Source of the DNA: Sophora flavescens
Taxonomy: Eukaryota > Streptophyta > Magnoliopsida > Fabales > Fabaceae
Reading direction: 5' to 3'
NCBI GenBank assembly: GCA_030762895.1
Contig: CM061063.1
Span: 217,226,103 to 217,290,102 of the forward strand
DNA: 64,000 bases
Shown here: positions 31,853 to 44,206 of the stretch, in pieces
Position numbering within the stretch: the first letter of the stretch is position 1
Layout of the letters: every line of letters starts with the position of its first letter
Program-made: the position numbers and the translations under genes
Notes under the pieces: model-generated
Databases searched by the model: none
Seen by the model: only the letters and a program-made list of their open reading frames with translations
Told to the model about the DNA's origin: nothing

Positions 31853-34800
31853 TGTAACACCCCCTTGGTTCATTACATGGTTAACCCGTTGCGGAAAATA
31901 AATTAAAATTATATTTGCTTGTTTCTTTCGGAAAATTATTTTATGTAAGTCAGAAAACTTGAGTGTAAAATTTTTCTTCTGCCAAATACTTTAGAAATAT
32001 GATACATCTGCTAAAACATTAAATGCACATTGTACATCACCAAACCAAGAGATATTTACATTCATAATAAAGCCTCCAAGGCATACAACTTTTAATAATT
32101 AAGTTTCCATTTCCAAAATAGAAAATTAAACCTAAGATTAAAGTACAACACCAAAGTTACTGACCTAGTACACACACCACCCAACTAAGATTCCTAAGCT
32201 GGTCGCTCTACAACACATTTATCTGAAGGACTCCAATGTCATTCCCACAATCAAAATACCTCTTCAAGTATCTAAAACTAAGTCCTGAAAGACTTAGGGA
32301 AACTTCTCGGCTCCATCTGCACTAGTGTACCAATGTACAATAGCAATACCAGAGGAAACCTGATATATTTATAAGGGTGAGACGCCAATATATGGACTTT
32401 GATAAGATCACCCCACTAACAAACACAAAATAGCATATTCATGATATTCACAATATATAACAATTTATCCAGACAACATATTAATTTAGTCAAAGGGTTT
32501 CATACCCGACAATCATCGCAATTAATAAAAAAATTACGTAATATTTCAACATCGGACATGCAGACCAAGAATTTCCGCAACACGCAACATGAAACAAATA
32601 TCCTGACCGAGACTCTAACCCGCAACATATCAATCATCACCTCCAAGTATGCCAACTGGGACTCTAACCCGCAACATACCAAACCACAATCATCAATATG
32701 CCAATAAGGACTCTAACCCGCGACATATTGGAATCACTATCATCAGACATGCCAACAAGGACTCTAACCCGTGACATACTGGAAATCTCCATCATCAATA
32801 TGCCAACTGGGACTCGAACCCGTGACACATTGGAATCACAACAATCAGATATGCCAACAAGGACTCTAACCCGTGACATACCAATATCTCCAAAAATTAA
32901 ATATGCCAACAAGGACTTTAACCCGTGACATATAGGACACAAGGTACATAACTTCTTTTATATAAAGTTCATTGACAGAAAATCCTTTATGTTGAAAACC
33001 ATTTATAAAATTTCAAATCATAGTGAAGTTTACTTTCCTCAAACTCTCCTTTCCTCTTGAAAACCCTTATCTGAAAAACATCAATTTATTGAAAAAGAAC
33101 TCATTCACAACTTATTATTGTCCAAGAATAAAAAGATCATTTTCAAAACCTTTTTGTAAATCAATTTTTTTCCAAATTTACTCATTATTTAGCATTAAAA
33201 TACTTTATAAGTAAAAAATTAACTATTTCTTTTAGAAATTATTTTACACTTGAAAATATTGCTCAAGGAGAAAAGAATATCAACTCTTAAGAAAACCGTT
33301 TCAAAACGAATGTAAAATGAAACAATAGGTGTTTCTTAAACGTTTTTCTATAAAATCCCTTTATAAATCAAAGATGACTTTTCTGTCGGAAATAATTATT
33401 CCAAATTCAATCTTATTTTATTTTGGTAACTTAATTACTCTAAATGACGTTTTATATTATTGATGAATTTATTTCGAGAAAACTAACGCTTGTGAAAAAT
33501 TTTCACGGTTCCACCCAAAAATCATTAAAAGATTACTTTTCCACTTTTTCACCAATTTTCACCATCACTTCTTTGATTGAATATATAAGCTCATCAAGCT
33601 TTTATCCTCATAATTAATTAAACACTGATCAATGTCAGGTTGCACAATCCAGCACTCAACAACAGATAATTTCACAACAGCACAGTATAACATACATCAC
33701 AATTATTGCATGCATCACAGTTATGATCACATCCAAAGCATATAGCAAATTAAACAGTAAACAACTAAAAGCCATAGAAATTCATAACAAATAATTTACA
33801 GATGACACCCAGATAACGTGTAGTTATCTAAACAAAATCCCTCAAGTAAGCTCCCCTTACCTCTTGAAGATTCAAGCTTTGGTTTCATGAACGGCTTTCT
33901 GATTTGAATCCGGTTTCCTCCGCACAACTCAGGATAATCCACTAAGATTTATCCTTCAACAAATCACAACAAATAATTATCAATCAAGAACTAAATACCC
34001 CTATGCTCCTATATGCTAGGTTCGGCCATGAGGTTTTTAAGTTGGTTAGACATGATAAAATTTTTCAAGCTTTTGGATTAAGGACCCTTAAGCAAGATTA
34101 AGACATAAACAAAGCTTACTTAACAAAATTGAATCAAAACCATTTTAACCACAAAATTTAAGACTTTCGTCCATGACACAAATTATGGCTCAAATTTTCT
34201 AAAAATCTTAACCTCTTTGGATTAGTGATCCTTGATCACTTAAACCCTAAAACAAAGATTAACATACAAAGAATGAAATCAAATATTCCAACCCTTCAAA
34301 AATGAATTTCAGCCATGATTATCAAAATTAGCTAGGGATCTCAAAATTTCACATACTCTTAGATCCATGACCTTAGAGTAGTATAGAGTTAAGAACAATG
34401 ACCATAAGTTGAATACCAAAGCAAAATCATCCAAGTCCTCAAGAACATGGATTCAGTCTTCACATAGAAAATAGGCTAGGGGTTTTATAATTCATCAAGC
34501 TCTTGGATTTAACAAGTAAAAGTAGTAGAGAGATCAAATCAAGTGTTACTTTCCAAAAATTGAAACAAAGTTCATCCTAGCTTCCCAGAGCATAGGTTCT
34601 GCCAACACTAGAAAAATAGGGAGGAAAATTTTGTTTGCAACAAACTCTTGAATTATGATAGCAGAGATGATAACTAACTCATAGAAATTGATTTCATATT
34701 TTTAGGATTTTTATATGATTTTCTAGACAATTTCAAAGTTTCTTGATCTAGGAATTGAAAATAATGAACAAGGCATTGAATCATGAAAATAATTGAAGAA

Positions 34801-35726
34801 CATGATCATGATTGAGTGAGTAGAGTATGGTATACCTCTTGGAATTGAAAATTGGGCAAAGAATCAAGCACTTTCTTCACAAACTCAACTATGGTGTTCT
34901 TAGCTTTTTGAGAGAAAATGTGAGATGATGAAGATGAAGTTAGAAAATGACTAAGTGTGGATGTGGGGAGACTGCACGAAATTAAGGGAGTGAGGGGCAG
35001 TTTTGTCCATCAAAAATTGCCTTGGGGACAAAATGGTAAAAATACATAGGGACAAACTTGTAGTTCCATTAAAATTCAAGGACATTTTGGACATTTCACA
35101 CCTAAAGCCATTATGACAAACATGTGGTGAGGATTGGTTGGAGATGTGGTTGATTTGTGTCCACAAATTGAGGGTCAAACTTGTCATTTCAATGAAAGTT
35201 GAAGGGTAAATAGTCCAAGGGCAAATGGTCTTTACACTAGTTTAAGAAATATCTAGATTTTTGTTTAAATGTCATCATGACATTGGTGACTCATTCATAT
35301 GACTCACCACCATAGGTGGCAAGAGGTCTCAGCATCCGATGTCGGGTTTTGTCTCTGCACGTCCATTCTCGACTCTGTCGATTACCCGATTTAGGGTTTT
35401 TACGCCCGAATTGAGTATAATAACCTATTTATTTCGAAAATTTTCAAAATAACCTATATCGTGGGAAATAAGACATAAAATCTATTCATTTCGTTCTTAG
35501 GTCAAAATTAGGTTTTCTGATCAGTAAAATCTTATTGTCAGTAAAAACGTAGACCGGGTTTCGTCTGAATTTTCAACCCAAAATTTAACCATATACTTAT
35601 AAAAATAAGTATGATATGAATATGACTTTGGTTTTCTCAAAATCATTTTCTAAGTTTCAGATAAAAATATAAACGTTTATTTATATTTATACCGATCTTA
35701 GAAAGTAGAAAAATCGGGGTGTTACA
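31853..35726 (-). mobile_element. Solo LTR, divergent family A (A3, 3874 bases)
   Basis: The plus-strand left end is TGTAACACCCCCTTGG and the right end AATCGGGGTGTTACA, the complement of the A-type LTR start. The flanks CTGTC (31848-31852) and CTATC (35727-35731) are a 5-base duplication with one change. The uninterrupted copies at 11860 and 39466 read GAGACACA-TTAGCAAG here. There is no internal region, so it is a solo LTR left by LTR-LTR recombination. It carries a 51-base array at 32549-32935. Confidence 0.9.
32549..32935 (-). repeat. 51-base minisatellite with tRNA T-arm-like core
   Basis: Six clear units start at 32649, 32698, 32749, 32800, 32851 and 32903 (period 49-52), and two decayed ones lie to the left. 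In the LTR sense (minus strand) each unit holds TATGTC-CGGGTTNGAGTCC...GGCATA. GGGTTCGAGTCCC in the 32800 unit matches the tRNA T-arm and polymerase III B box; the others have A for C. The outer arms TATGTC/GGCATA can pair with one G-U wobble. The period is close to 17 codons, so frames stay open on both strands by chance. Confidence 0.93.
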
Positions 35727-36875
35727 CTATCAACAAGACTAGGTTAGAGGGGAGAGCACTACCCTATTTATAAGATGGAAGCTCCCTTTAACCTAATTGC
35801 TTATCCTATTGGGCTTTGTATACTACAAGCCCAATTGTCCTTATATTAATTAAATCATTTTTAACTAATATAATTGCTCCGCATTTGCTCTATGTGTGGG
35901 ACCCTATAGGTTCCCACTAAGTTGGCAATAATATTAAATATTATAATAATATCAAATGTTAATCATAATGTTAAATATTATAAATAATGAGCGGCATCTA
36001 GAAATGCATCATTACTACCCAATTAGCGAGAGTATCGGCGATCCGATTTTAGCCTTACCGCGACCAAAATTTACCATGTAGTAAATGTCCCTTCATCCAT
36101 ATGTCTTAATTGAACACAAGGCATACGAGTGTCATCCTTGTTATGTTCAATTATTTATTCATCGATCCCCAAGTAGACGTATAATCACAAATGGGCCCAA
36201 TATCACATGTTGGCCCACTTCCGCGTGGCCACACATATTTCACGTCTCACTCTATCGAGGGGCCAAAGACATTACCCCTGTTATGTAGGAGGGACGAATC
36301 CTGTCTACAACACTTACACTCCTCAACATGATTTATTTTAGACCCAATAATTACCTTTATGATCACCCTGTTATGTGTGACGTTTGAGAGCATTAAAGCC
36401 TACAACTCCTCATGTAAGAATCGCAGTGACTTCAAGTCGAAGGACTACTTCACTACTTCACTTATGACACTTACATAACTATTATGAAGTATTCTCATAG
36501 TTGGTCATCCGGTATAAATATTACTCCTAATATTTATACATGTGTGCCGACTTAATATCACATATCCATGATCAGTGAGATGTGGTCATCAGTCTACTCA
36601 CACAATAGTCTCTATGTATTATTGTCATCCTAATTAACAATAATATTCGACTACAGATATTTAAGAATAGTGTTCTATTAGTCAATGAGGTCTCACGATT
36701 AAGTCACGCATTTAATATCTCATTGAATGAACTGTCTATTCTAAGGACTTTATTATGTTATAAACTAATAACATCATAAATAAATGCCTTATTTATATAT
36801 CAAATATATGATTCAATTCATGATACAAATGATGATCTATACAAAATAGATTGGCCACTAGGACTTACACCAACA

Positions 36876-37279
36876 GTTTGCATGAGGCGTTAGGTACTAA
36901 GCTTAGGCTAAGTTCAACTTATCACCCATGGATCGATGGTCAGTTTGAAAGAACCATCCAATCTTTAGAAGACTTGTTTAGAGCTTGTGTGCTAGAACAT
37001 TCTGGTAGTTGGGACAACTTTTTGCCCCTGATAGAGTTCACCTAGCACAATAGTTTCCATTCCAGTATTGGGATGGCACCTTATGAAGCTCTGTATGGGA
37101 GGAGATGTAGAACACCCTTGTGTTGGAGTGAACCTGGTGACAATATGGTGCTAGGACATGAGATAGTGCAAGAAACCACAAAAAAAAGTGAGGATGATTC
37201 AGGAAAAAATGAAAGTGGCACCAAGTAGGCAAAAGAACTACCATGACAAAAGGAGGAATGCGATCGAATTCCAGGAAGG
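36876..37279 (+). pseudogene. pol: Integrase, C-terminal half, family D copy D1
   Basis: Continues the integrase broken at 11624. It reads LHEALGTKLRLSSTYHP, then DGQFERTIQSLED with the catalytic Glu, ACVLEHSGSWDNFLPLIEF, a stop at about 37044, and MAPYEALYGRRCRTPL. A frame change follows, and the tail (MIQEKMK, then NYHDKRRNAIEFQEG) fits the region after the core. The sequence then jumps at about 37279 into the RT start of a second D copy, so the end of pol and the 3' LTR are missing. Confidence 0.88.
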
Positions 37280-38579
37280 CACCCTATAGAATGTCTCCTC
37301 TAGAGCTATTTGAGTTGAAGAAACAGATCGAGGATCTGATCCAGAAGCAGTTTGTTAGGCCTAACGTATCCCAATGGAGAGTGCCGATGTTGCTAGTAAT
37401 GAAGAAGGATGGCAATATGAGGTTGTGTGTCGACTATCGACAGCTCAACAAGGTGACCATTGAGAATTGGTATCCCCTCCCTAGGATTGATGACCTTATG
37501 GACCAGTTGATAGGAGCTTATGTCTTCTCTAAGATAGATTTGAGGTCAGGGTACCATCAGATTCAGGTTAAGTCCGAGGACATCCTGAGACAGCGTTTAG
37601 GATGCATTATGGTCACTATGAGTATTTGGTTATGCCCTTTGGTGTGACCAATGCTCCTGCTGTGTTCATGGACTGCATGAACAAGACCTTTTACCCTTAC
37701 TTGGATAAGTTTGTGGTGGTTTTCATAGATGACATCTTAGTTTACTCCAAGACCAAGGAGGAACATGAGGAGCACTTCAGGGTTGTCTTGCAGACCCTTA
37801 AGGAAAAGCAGTTGTATGCTAAGTTGTCTAAGTATGAGTTTTGATTAGAGGAGGTGAGTTTCTTAGGACATGTCATCTCTAAAGGAGGCATATCCGTGGA
37901 TCTGGCTAAGGTTGAGACGGTGCTCCGGTGGGAAGCACCAAAATCAGTGACCGAGATTAGTAGTTTCTTGGGTTTAGCAGGGTACTATAGGAGGTTCATA
38001 GAAGGTTTCTCTAAGATAGCTTTACCCTTAACCCGTCTCACCAAGAAGGGACAATTGTTTGTGTGGGACTCTAAGTGTGAAGAGAGTTTCCAAACCATTA
38101 AGGATAGGTTGACGGAAGCACCAGTGTTAGTTTTTCCAGATCCTAGTGAACCTTTCGCAGTTTACTACGATGCTTCGAAGCAAGGTTTAGGTGGTGTGTT
38201 GATGCAGAATGGTAAGGTAGTAGCTTATGCTTCTAGGCAGTTGAAAACCCATGAGAAGAACCACCCTACCCATGACCTAGAATTAGGAGCTGTGGTGTTT
38301 GCCTTAAAGATTTGGAGGTGTTACCTTTATGGAGCGAGGTTTGAGGTCTTTAGCGATCATAAGAGTTTGAAGCACTTCTTTGATCAGAAGGAGTTGAATA
38401 TGAGGCAGTGTAGGTGGATGGAGGTTTTAAAGGATTACGAGTTTGATCTAACCTACCACCGAGGAAAAGCCAATGTAGTGGCAGATGCTTTAAGTAGGAA
38501 AACCTTGCACGTCTCGACTTTGATGGTTAGGGAGATGGATCTGATCGAGGAGTTCAAAGACCTGAGTTTAGAGACGTGA
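37280..38579 (+). pseudogene. pol: Reverse transcriptase and RNase H, family D copy D2
   Basis: It aligns with 9673-10971 almost without gaps. RT starts PYRMSPLELFELKKQIEDL. The frame changes once at about 37590 (FSKIDLRSGYHQIQV side to HYGHYEYLVMPFGVTNAP side), and a TGA at 37842 replaces a Trp. The VVFIDDILVYS box is intact. RNase H keeps VYYDASKQGLGGVL, FSDHKSLKHFF and VADALSRK. Gag and protease are absent because the copy begins at the RT start. The similarity to D1 is high and both share the same downstream breakpoint. Confidence 0.92.
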
Positions 38580-39230
38580 GTTTAGCTTGGGAGGTTACCC
38601 CTAAGAGCATTAGGCTTTGAACCTTGAAGGTTACGAACAGTTTGATGGATCAAGTAAGAGAAGGCTAAAAGGTAGATAAGTTTCTTAGACCAGAGGGAGT
38701 TGCTTGCTCAAGGTAGGACCTTAGTTTCAAGTACGGAATAGATGGGGTCTTGAGGTTTAAAGATAATGTTTGTATACCAGATGTCCCAGAGCTTAGAAAT
38801 TTGATCCTTGAAGAAGGACATAAGAATGGGCTGTGTGTGTACCCAGGTGCCACTAAGATGTATCAGGACCTTAAGCGCATGTTTTGGTGGCCTAGGATGA
38901 AGAAGGATGTGGCTGAGTTTGTGTACGCTTGTTTAGTGTGCCAAAAGGCTAAGATAGAACACTAGAAGTCATCAGGAAAGTTACAACCGTTAAGTATCCC
39001 AGAATGGAAATGGGATAGTATCTCCATGGATTATGTGTCTGGACTCCCTAGGACTCCAGCTGGTTTTGAGGTAATATGGGTTGTTGTGGATAGATTGACT
39101 AAGTCTGTCCATTTTATCCCTGTAAACATGGAGTATCCCTTGGAAAAGTTGATCAGGTTGTACATCAAAAAGATAGTTAGGCTATATGGTGTACCCTCTA
39201 GCATAGTGTCAGATAGAGACCCAAGGTTTA
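38580..39230 (+). pseudogene. pol: Integrase, N-terminal half, family D copy D2
   Basis: The zinc domain (GHKNGLCVYPGATK, where the second His is Tyr; ACLVCQKAK) and the core start (MDYVSGLPRTPAGF, first Asp kept) run to IVSDRDPRF and break at 39230. This is the same codon at which D1 breaks at 11624, in both cases followed by TGTTGG of a copia LTR. A TAG lies at 38963. The shared breakpoint shows that the copia insertion preceded duplication. Confidence 0.9.
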
Positions 39231-40633
39231 TGTTGGGTTTTCGTGCGATTATCTTCTTTTAAAATCAAATCTCAAGACGGAAGAAAACCATCCCATAGAT
39301 CGCGCATTACAAACATGAATCACAAATGGCAAATAGTGTTTACCTCTTGAAGCGTGCTTTACTTTTCGATCACCAGTGCCACGAAGAAGAAGCACCTCTA
39401 CTCAGTCCACACAAGCAAACGGGTGTCGGAACTATGCGTCTTGTGCTAGGTGACAGCTACGGGGAGACACAGTTAGCAAGCCTAGGTTTGAGGGGAAAAC
39501 ACTAACCTATTTATAAGCTGGCATCTCCCTTTAACCTAATTGCTTACCCTATTCGGCTTTGTACACTACAAGCCCAATTGTCCTTATATTAATTAAATCA
39601 TATTTAACTAATATAATTGCTTCGCATTTGCTCTATGCGTGTGACCCTATAGGCTCCCACTAAGTTGGAAATAATATTAAATATTATAATTATATCAAAT
39701 ATTAATTATAATATTAAATATTATAAATAATGAGTGGCATCTACCAATGCATCATTACTACCCAATTAGCGAGAATATCGGTGATCCGATTTTAGCCTTA
39801 CCGCGACCAAAATTTACCGTATAGTAAATGTCCCTTCATCCATATGTCTTAATTGAACACAAGGCATACGAGTGGCATCCTTGTTATGTTCAATTATTTA
39901 TTCCTCGATCCCCAAGTAGACGTGTAATCACATATTGGCCCATTTCCGCATGGCCACGCATATTTCACGTCTCACTCAATCGAGGGGTCCAAGACATTAT
40001 CCTGTTATGTAGGAGGGAGGAATCCTGTTATGTAGGAGGGAGGAATCCTATCTACATCATTTACACTCCTCAACATGATTTATTGCAGTCCCAATAACTA
40101 CCTTTATGATCACCTTGTTACGCGTGATGTTTGATAGCATTAAAGCCTACAACTCCTCATGTAGGAATCGCAGTGACTTCAAGTAGAAGGACTACTTCAC
40201 TATGGTCGCCATGAGAATACTTATGACACTTACATAACTATTATGAAGTATTCTCATAGTGGGTCATCTGGTATAAATATTACTCCTAATATTTATACAT
40301 GTGTGCCTACTTGATATCACATATCCATGACCAATGAGATGTGGTCATCAGTTTACTCACACAATAGTCTCTATGTATTATTGTCGTCCTAATTAACAAT
40401 AATAATTGACTATGGATATTTAAGAATAGAGTTCTATTATTCAATTAGTTCTCACGATTAAGTCACGCACTTAATATCTCATTGAATGAAATGTCTATTC
40501 TAAGGACTCTATTATGCTATAAACTAATAACATAATAAATAAATACCTTATTTATATATCAAATATATGATTCAATTCATGATACAAATGATGATCTATT
40601 CAAAATATATTGGCCACTAGGACTTACACTACA
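39231..40633 (-). mobile_element. Copia 3' LTR C3 (1403 bases)
   Basis: Plus-strand ends are TGTTGGGTTTTCG and GACTTACACTACA. Next comes ATCTCCCACTAGC, the complement of a polypurine tract (GCTAGTGGGAGAT), so this is the 3' LTR of a minus-strand element. A 26-base segment (TATGTAGGAGGGAGGAATCC...) is duplicated in tandem at about 40008-40060. No coding content. Confidence 0.92.
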
Positions 40634-41199
40634 ATCTCCCACTAGCACTAGAGCCAATCCGGCATCAATCTAACACCCATTGATCTTGTGTGAGTGTCGT
40701 GCCACCATTAATCAAGAGACTTCATTTGTGGAATATTTAGTGTTGTCATTCTGTACATCTTCACATCTCTACTCTATCGATCATTTATCGAATGAGATGG
40801 AAGCACCTAAGTATATGTTTGAATCACTGGTGAGATCATGTTTCCTTAGCTTATGTGATTACTCCATCATCATCGCAACGTTAGGAATCATTCCTAGTTC
40901 ATAAATGAACTTCCTGATCCAAACCGCCTTTAAATCTGTATTTAAGGCAACTATATACTTGGCCTCTGTAATAAATTTTGCAACTGTCTCATGCTTGAAA
41001 CATTGTCAGTATACATTTCCACCATTTAGACAAAACACAAATCCAGACTGTGATCTGGAATAATCTTAATCGTCTTGGAAATAGCATCGATGTAACACCT
41101 TACAACGACTTCTTCCTTACCTTCATTTGTCAAGAATGTATACTCAGTTCTTCTAAGATACTTATGGATGTTCTTGACTATAGCTCAATTACCTTCACC

Positions 41200-42095
41200 A
41201 ATATCAATTGGTACCTTCTTTTCATGCTCAAAGCATACAAGATAACTGGTGTAGTACATAATGTACTCTTACTAAGGCCCAACAACTTCAACGATCTATC
41301 TCTATGGATCCAGATTCCTAACACCTAGGAATTCTCGCCCAAGTCCTTCATCGAGAAACAATTCCCAAACCATGCTTTCATATTTTGCAGTGTAGGGATA
41401 TCGTTTCCGATAAGTAGTATGTCATCCACATACAAAACGAGAAAGACAATCTCACTCCACTAACCTTCTTGTACACACAAGGTTCATCCTCGTTCTTGAT
41501 AAATCCAAACTGTCTTACAGCTTGATCAAAACAAAGATTCCAGCTTCTGGAAGCTTACTTTAATCCAACAATGGATCTCTCAGAACTTACCTATCTTTCT
41601 AACATCCTTTGGATCGACAAAACCCTCGAGTTGTATCTTGTACACATCCTCGAGAAGATTCCCAATTAGGAATGCAGTCTTGACATCCATCTACCAGATT
41701 TCATAGTCATAGTATGTAGCAATAGCAAGTAGAATCTAAATAGATTTAAGCATCGCTACTGGGGTGAAAGTCTCATCATAGTCTGCACCATGAATTTACT
41801 TGAAACCTCTCGCAACCAGCCACGCCTTAAAGCTACTCACTTTACCATCCATGTCAGTCTTCTTTTTGAAGACCTACTTGCACCCTATGGGTTTTACCCT
41901 TTCGGGTGGCTCAACCAAGGTACATACTTGGTTCATTTACATGGATTCCATCTCGGATCCCATGGCCTCAAGCCGCTTCTCATATTCTAGGCCAATTATA
42001 GCCTCTTGGTAGGTTACAAGCTCATCTTGATCCATGAGCAGCACGTCACCTTCCTAAGTCAGGAGAAGTCCATATCTCTCAGGTTGATGACGTAG
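41200..42095 (-). pseudogene. pol: Copia reverse transcriptase remnant
   Basis: Minus-strand reading gives VFKKKTDMDGKVSSFKAWLVARGFK, then GADYDETFTPVAM, MDVKTAFLIGNLLEDVY and QAVRQFGFIKNEDEPCVYKK. These are the conserved copia RT blocks (KWVFKRK--DG---K-KARLVAKGF, DY-ETF-PV, MDVKTAFLNG, CVYKK). The Trp of KWVFK is a TAG. The YVDD box near 41430 is in a shifted frame. Not functional. Confidence 0.85.
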
Positions 42096-42440
42096 TCAAT
42101 TAGACCTACGCAAGTCTTGTGTTACTTGAACCAATGGTTCAACCACAACATCTTGTGGAACTGGTTCTTGTTCCATTGTAGGCAGTTCGATATTTTGTGG
42201 TACTTGGATTTCTCCAAGTTCTACATTTCTCTCACTGTTTCCTTTGGAGATGCATTCCTTCTCAAGGAACATTTCAATCCTAGCGACAAACACTTTGTCC
42301 TCGAAGAGGTTGTAGAAATAATATCCTTTGGTTTCCATAGAATATCCCACTAATATACACTTATCCGATTTGGGCCCAAGTTTATCCGTCATAAGATGTT
42401 TCACATAAACCTGACATCCCCAAATCCTCATAAATGACAA
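42096..42440 (-). pseudogene. pol: Copia integrase C-terminal region
   Basis: A 114-codon open stretch on the minus strand with RIWGCQVYVKHLMTDKLGPK, then SDKCILVGYSMETKGYYFYN and KVFVARIEMFLEKE. The F--WGC---V--P---KL-PKS-KC-FVGY pattern is the standard segment between the copia integrase core and RT. It is continuous in direction with 42450-42662 (N-terminal side) and 41200-42095 (RT side). Confidence 0.9.
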
Positions 42441-42449
42441 ACTGGGCCT

Positions 42450-42662
42450 TCAGCCCATCCATATCTCATATGGAGTCTTTTGAATCACCTTAGATGAAAC
42501 ACAATTAAGAGTGAATGCAACTGTAAGTCGAACAAAATCCCAGAAAGATTTGGACAGGTCTAAATGACTAATGATAGATCGTGCCATGTCTAACAAGGTG
42601 CGATTCCTCCTTTCGGACATGCTAATCCATTGTGGTGTTCCAGGAGGAGTGAGTTGGGACAC
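42450..42662 (-). pseudogene. pol: Copia integrase core, last part
   Basis: Minus-strand reading: TPPGTPQWISMSERRNRTLL, then DMARSIISHLDLSKSFW and NCVSSKVIQKTPYEIW. The family pattern is TPPGTPQ-NGVSERRNRTLLDMVRSM, where the E of SERRN is the catalytic Glu; it is kept. The Asn-Gly before it reads Ile-Ser. The core upstream (42663-43100) is broken. Confidence 0.9.
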
Positions 42663-43102
42663 TATCCCAAACTCTCTCAGATAGTCATCAAACTCTTGGC
42701 TTAAGTATTCATCACCACGATCTGATCATCTGATCTTAATACTTTTGCCAAGTTTGTTCTCTACTTCAATTTTGAACTCTTTGAACTTTTCAAAAGTTTA
42801 TGACTTGTGTCATACACAAATCCATGTCTACTAAAGTCATCGGTAAATGTGATGAAGTAAGTAAAACCACCTCTAGCAGACTTGTTTAGGGGCCCACATA
42901 CATCGCTATGTATCAAGCCCAAAAGATCACTGACCCTTTCACCTTGATCGGTGAATGAGGTCTAAGTCATCTTCGCAACAAGCAAGGTTTGTATACATCA
43001 AATGATTCATAAACGAATGAGTCCAAGAGTCCATCCTTATGGAGCTTGGAGATGCGTTTCTCACATATATGGCCTAAACGACAATGCCAAAGGTTTTCGC
43101 AT

Positions 43103-43303
43103 TTATATTATAGATGGGCATATGAGGATTAAGAACACAAAGTTCATTATCCAAAAACTTGCTAGCATAGAAAATATCACGTGAATGTTGTTTCTACCAA
43201 TATCTGGAACATAATAACACTTATTTAGTTCCAAAACAAGCCCTGAAGGAAAATTCAAACTTCTATAGTTAATGCAACAACTTTTTCTCCATTTCCTATT
43301 CAC
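43103..43303 (-). pseudogene. pol: Copia protease/pre-integrase remnant
   Basis: SGLVLELNKCYYVPDIGRNNIHV fits the pattern L-L-L-DC-YVP---RNLISV that precedes the copia GAG-pre-integrase domain. The following part (MLASFWIMNFVFLI) is degraded. The retropepsin active site (D-S/T-G) is expected near 43330-43420 on this strand, and I could not read it. Confidence 0.7.
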
Positions 43304-43899
43304 AGGTTGACTTCACTTTTATTCAACGTCCTACTCCCTTTGATCCTTCACATTAATGTGAGATCCACACGCGGTATCAAATACCTATGATTTTGAAGTA
43401 GCTTGACTTCTACAACACAATGCTCGAAGAGGAAGTCATACTTCCTTTCCTTTCATATACTCTTTCTGATATCTCTAGCAGTTTTCAAATGTCCGGTCAA
43501 ACCGTAATGAATTTAACTGCCTTCCTTTGTAACCCTGCCTATTAGCTTCAAGACAGAAGTACTGGGCTTGAACTTGTTGTTGCCCTTGTTCTTCTCCTTA
43601 TTTAGCAGGATTAAGACTTTCCCTTTCAAGGCTATCAGAATAGTCTACCCTTTTCTACCACAGAGACTCTGCCCGACAGTTCTCAACTTCCTTGCAATCT
43701 CTAGTTGAGGTTTGTCAGAATCTTTCACAACCATTTGGATATAACTATCCGGCAATAATTGCAAGATAATATCACTGGCCAACATTTGGCCAAAAGGAAA
43801 GCCTAGCCCACCCGGTTCTCAATGTACTCAGTAGCATGAAGCACATGATAACTGTTTAGATTTCCTTATGCCAGTACGTAACTGAAGAAGGGTGGGGAT

Positions 43900-44206
43900 T
43901 TCTTGTGGTTCTTATGCATTGCATGCTCTCAATAGAGCATCATCAAGTGCATGATCATATCAAACATTTTCATTATTGCAAGCATGAGGAATCCTACATC
44001 CAGGACATCGACTTGATGCTTCTCATAAGCATCTTTTTCAACCCTAGTAGGAACTGGTTGTTGGAATCATTTGCTCGAGAACAAACAATTATTTCTCATA
44101 CATGAGGACAATCCTCAAACTTTGTACTAATCCAGAAAAATTAATTCTGGATACCTTGTCCTTCTCAAGGACAAATCGCAGTAATAAATTACAGTGTTTT
44201 ATGTCA
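43900..44206 (-). pseudogene. gag: Copia gag, N-terminal remnant
   Basis: The minus strand reads FVLEKDKVSRINFSGLVQSL, RIVLMYEK, a stop, and further on AYEKHQVDVLDVGFLMLAIM. The L-KDKL-G-NF--W---LRIVL--E pattern and the AY-KH---SLDV--LMLA-M pattern are the opening blocks of plant copia gag proteins. An in-frame stop after the first codons and several later ones rule out expression. The zinc knuckle region to the left is not readable. Confidence 0.75.

Larger units (their letters stand above)
31652..36875 (-). mobile_element. Copia 5' LTR C2, interrupted by a solo LTR
   Basis: Plus-strand ends are TGTTGGGTTTTCG and GACTTACACCAACA. Without the insert the LTR is about 1345 bases. Its right part (35732-36875) contains long near-copies of 39480-40633. 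Directly to the right, D integrase sequence resumes at 36876. The base next to the LTR on each side fits a 5-base duplication GTTTA/GTTTG with one difference, although about six integrase codons seem to be missing at the junction. Confidence 0.9.

Noticed and set aside
32790..32830. tRNA gene
   Set aside because: Only the T-arm-like part is present; no acceptor stem, D arm or anticodon arm can be laid out.
32664..32942. Open frames on both strands with a 17-residue period
   Set aside because: Caused by a repeat period near 51 bases, a multiple of three; no independent coding signal.
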